Made by a program: the position numbers and the translations under genes | The notes under the pieces: generated by a model | What the model saw: only the letters and a program-made list of their open reading frames with translations | Databases searched by the model: none | Told to the model about the DNA's origin: nothing | Assembly (NCBI GenBank): GCA_030950375.1 | Contig: JAUZRN010000007.1 | Coordinates: forward strand, 59,664 to 123,663 | Direction: 5' to 3' | DNA length: 64,000 bases | Source of the DNA: Rhodothermus sp. | GTDB lineage: Bacteria > Bacteroidota > Rhodothermia > Rhodothermales > Rhodothermaceae | Shown here: piece after piece, positions 61,714 through 64,000 of the stretch | Numbering within the stretch: position 1 is the first letter of the stretch | Layout of the letters: each line of letters begins with the position of its first letter

Positions 61714-63036
61714 TTAGCGCACCGCCCAGTTGACCATTTCCGGAAAGAGAACAATTAGCAACAAGCCAAGGAGCTGGATCAGGATGAATGGCACAGCGCC
61801 TCGGTAGATCTGAGTGGTGGTCAGCTCAGGTGGTGCCACTCCCCGCAGGTAAAAGAGCGCAAAGCCAAAAGGTGGCGTTAGAAACGAAGTCTGCAGGTTC
61901 ATGCCCACCATAACCCCGAACCAGACCAGATCGATATCCAGTGCCCGCGCTGCCGGCACCAGCAGGGGTAAAATGATAAAGGCAATCTCAAAAAAGTCGA
62001 TAAAAAAGCCCAGGACAAAAATGGCAAGGTTAGCCACCACCAGAAAGCCGACCATGCCACCGGGCAGGTTTGTCAGCAGCTCTTCGATCCAGAGATCTCC
62101 ATAAAGGCCATAAAAAACCAGCGAGAAGGCTGTTGAGCCAATCAGCAGAAAGACCACCATAGTAGTCAAGCGGGCGGTTTCATCCATTGAGGCCCGCAGC
62201 GCCTCGAACGTAAGCCGCCGGTTCAGGAGTGCCAGCATCATGGCCCCCACAGCCCCCAGCGTACCGGCTTCCGTAGGCGTGGCAATACCCGCAAAGATGC
62301 TGCCCAGCACGAGCAGGATAAGCACCAGTGGTGGCAACATGACCAGCAGCACGCGACGGGCCAGCACACGTCCGGGCATGTTTCGCTCCGAAGGTGGTAG
62401 GGCTGGCGCAGCTTTTGGTTTGAACAGAGCGACACCGGCGGCATAGCAGGCATAGAGTCCGGCCAGCGTCAGACCAGGCACCAGGGCTCCCAGAAACAGA
62501 TCACCCACCGACACGCCGAGCTGATCGGCCAGCACGACCAGCACCACACTCGGTGGGATAATCTGTCCCAGCGTGCCCGAAGCCGTAATGACCCCTGCTG
62601 CCAGCTCCCGGGAATAGCCATAGCGAAGCATGATCGGCAGCGAGATCATTCCCATCGCCACTACCGAGGCTCCTACGACACCCGTGGCAGCGGCCAGCAA
62701 TGTGCCCACGAACACGACAGCCAGTGCCAGTCCACCTCGTAGCGGCCCGAATAGCATACCGATTGTCTGCAACAGGTCTTCAGCCAACCGGGATCGCTCC
62801 AGGATCGTACCCATAAAAATGAAAAACGGCACGGCCAACAACACATAATTTGACATGATCCCGAAGATCCGGTCAGGCAATGCCAAGAGCAGACTCCAGT
62901 CGAAGTAGCCCAGTGCTACGCCAATCCCAGCAAAAATCAGGGCCGTGCCGCCCAGGGCAAAGGCTACAGGATAGCCTGAAAAGATGAGCACCAGGGCGGT
63001 AAGGAACATCAGGGGAGCCAGCCAGTCGCCGCTCAT
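61714..63036 (-). CDS. TRAP transporter large permease (DctM type)
   Basis: The product is 440 residues with about 11-12 membrane helices. DctM signatures are GILLAVPFFIFMGTILERS-like (here VLLAVPFFIFMGTILERSRLAEDLL), TGVVGASVVAMGMISLPIMLRYGYSRELAAGVITASGTLGQIIPPSVVLV and GIATPTEAG. With DctQ it forms the sodium-driven permease in the inner membrane. The start overlaps the dctQ end by 4 bp. Confidence 0.93.
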   Translation of the reverse strand: MSGDWLAPLMFLTALVLIFSGYPVAFALGGTALIFAGIGVALGYFDWSLLLALPDRIFGIMSNYVLLAVPFFIFMGTILERSRLAEDLLQTIGMLFGPLRGGLALAVVFVGTLLAAATGVVGASVVAMGMISLPIMLRYGYSRELAAGVITASGTLGQIIPPSVVLVVLADQLGVSVGDLFLGALVPGLTLAGLYACYAAGVALFKPKAAPALPPSERNMPGRVLARRVLLVMLPPLVLILLVLGSIFAGIATPTEAGTLGAVGAMMLALLNRRLTFEALRASMDETARLTTMVVFLLIGSTAFSLVFYGLYGDLWIEELLTNLPGGMVGFLVVANLAIFVLGFFIDFFEIAFIILPLLVPAARALDIDLVWFGVMVGMNLQTSFLTPPFGFALFYLRGVAPPELTTTQIYRGAVPFILIQLLGLLLIVLFPEMVNWAVR

Positions 63037-63587
63037 ACTTTTCCAAAGCCGTCGTGATCAGTATCCGTTTCTATCTGGCGCAGCCGGGCAATCTGATGGA
63101 TCAACATGGAAACGCCCTGCAATGCCAGCAAAACAAAGGCGACCGGAAGCATCGTCTTCAGTGGATAGCGGGGCAATCCGCCCGGATCCGGGGACAACTC
63201 GCGTACCGCCCACGAATTGATCACCCATCCCCAGGATACCCACAGCATCAACGCACAGAAAGGCAGTAAAAAAATCCCCGTGCCCACCAGATTAATCCAG
63301 ACCCGTACCCGGGGAGAGAGCCGACCATAGACCACATCCACCCGTACGTGGGCATCGCGTTGCAGCGCATAGGAAGCCCCTAACAGAAACACCAGGCTGA
63401 ACAGATACCATTGCAGCTCAATGTAGAAATTCGAGCTCAGCCCGATACCCGTGTACCGGTCCAGATAGCGCACCACAGCATTGTAGGCCCCTACCAGCAC
63501 CATCACCAGTACCAGCCAGTAAACCAACCGGCCTACCCATAGATTAAGCCGATCAATGGCCCGGGCCAGTCTTAGCCACCGCTCCAT
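63033..63587 (-). CDS. TRAP transporter small permease (DctQ type)
   Basis: The product is 184 residues with four membrane helices (LVYWLVLVMVLVGAYNAVVRYL; YIELQWYLFSLVFLLGASYALQ; WINLVGTGIFLLPFCALMLW; MLPVAFVLLALQGVSMLIHQI). The conserved E-x-Q-W-Y-L-F segment and DAHVRVDVVYG are typical for DctQ. First gene of the dctQ-dctM pair. The substrate-binding protein is on the other strand. Confidence 0.92.
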   Translation of the reverse strand: MERWLRLARAIDRLNLWVGRLVYWLVLVMVLVGAYNAVVRYLDRYTGIGLSSNFYIELQWYLFSLVFLLGASYALQRDAHVRVDVVYGRLSPRVRVWINLVGTGIFLLPFCALMLWVSWGWVINSWAVRELSPDPGGLPRYPLKTMLPVAFVLLALQGVSMLIHQIARLRQIETDTDHDGFGKV

Positions 63588-63660
63588 CGACTGATGTCCA
63601 TTGACTGTCTTCCGGCTTCAAGCATAACGGTTTCTCACCAGATTTACAAGGCAACCGCCT

Positions 63661-63692
63661 AAAAAAAGCCCCTGCATTTTAAAAGCAGGGGC
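63661..63692 (-). terminator. Terminator of the ferredoxin gene
   Basis: On the minus strand GCCCCTGC and GCAGGGGC form an 8-bp hairpin followed by eight T residues, 28 bp after the ferredoxin stop codon. Confidence 0.9.
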
Positions 63693-63720
63693 CCCCTTTT
63701 GCTTTGCTATGATATCTCTG

Positions 63721-64000
63721 CTATGGCTGGGCCGAAGCATCCCACGTTAGAATATCTTTTTCCGACTTGGGTCGGTCGCGCCATTCCTCAGCGTCGGGCA
63801 ATGGACCTTTCTTTTCGGTGATATTATAGCCCATCTCCTTCCACTGCTCAGCCAGGTACCGATTCCATTCAATGTAGTGTTGCCACTCCTCTGGCACCTC
63901 GTCGTCCGGATAGATGGCCTCAACCGGACAGGTAGGCACGCAGGCATTACAGTCGATACATTCATCAGGGTGAATCGCCAGAAAGTTGGGCCCTTCGTAG
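63721..64000 (-). CDS. 4Fe-4S/7Fe ferredoxin family protein, 5' end cut by window
   Basis: Ninety-two codons are visible up to the stop at 63721. They open [25 protein letters not shown], a full ferredoxin cluster motif (C-x2-C-x2-C-x3-CP), then [20 protein letters not shown] and a long C-terminal tail ([11 protein letters not shown]). This matches the FdxA-type seven-iron ferredoxins, whose first cluster motif would lie outside the window. It is a cytosolic electron carrier. Confidence 0.88.
   Translation of the reverse strand, partial: YEGPNFLAIHPDECIDCNACVPTCPVEAIYPDDEVPEEWQHYIEWNRYLAEQWKEMGYNITEKKGPLPDAEEWRDRPKSEKDILTWDASAQP

Overview
The window looks like a chromosomal segment of a thermophilic, GC-rich member of the Rhodothermota/Bacteroidota, most likely Rhodothermus or a close relative. 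The support is: exported proteins with C-terminal type IX secretion (T9SS)-like tails, an Oar-like TonB-dependent receptor with a carboxypeptidase-regulatory-like N-terminus, an F-type ATP synthase cluster led by M23 peptidase and bactofilin genes and lacking the beta and epsilon genes, an M56 peptidase-TonB fusion with a BlaI repressor, and a stand-alone nuoI gene. Genus assignment is an inference. No rRNA operon, CRISPR array, intact insertion sequence, prophage or replication origin was seen.

Layout. 1-8.6 kb: surface and secretion genes, with a partial and a complete T9SS-type exported protein, the TonB-dependent receptor and a decayed HAF-repeat/T9SS gene. 8.7-15 kb: an S9 peptidase, a DUF2726 protein, tRNA-Lys and tRNA-Leu with a terminator, and a P1B-4 metal ATPase. 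15-18.6 kb: a compact minus-strand operon of two small exported six-cysteine peptides, two beta-propeller lipoproteins and a thioredoxin-like protein. This is the best candidate for an uncharacterised system. 18.8-24.5 kb: DUF2459 protein, ilvD, rarA and a bacterial dynamin. 24.5-27 kb: queF facing queD-queC-queE (7-deazaguanine synthesis). Epoxyqueuosine reductase (queG) lies at 39.4 kb, so most of the queuosine pathway is in the window.

27-37.7 kb: a large fusion of an EndoQ-like PHP nuclease to a UvrD-type helicase, tRNA-Ser, and the minus-strand cluster M23 peptidase, bactofilin, atpZ-like, atpI-like, atpB, atpE, atpF, atpH, atpA, atpG. 37.8-48.8 kb: rpsT, a PKD-OmpA lipoprotein, queG, an MFS transporter, lysS, a cyclophilin with two small unknown genes, a DUF2520 protein, tRNA-Val, an ECF sigma/anti-sigma pair and holA. 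48.9-57.2 kb: a DinB-like protein, nuoI, der, ecsC-like, uppP, an NFACT (RqcH-type) protein, a small membrane protein, an OsmC protein and a TrmH-family methyltransferase. 57.2-64 kb: an SDR oxidoreductase, the M56-TonB/BlaI pair with a clear palindromic operator, a TRAP transporter split over both strands, and a partial ferredoxin.

Most of the window is ordinary housekeeping. The points most worth a second look are the six-Cys peptide/propeller operon, the EndoQ-UvrD fusion, a QueC without its usual zinc cysteines, and several strong intercistronic hairpins (atpE/atpF and sigma/anti-sigma).
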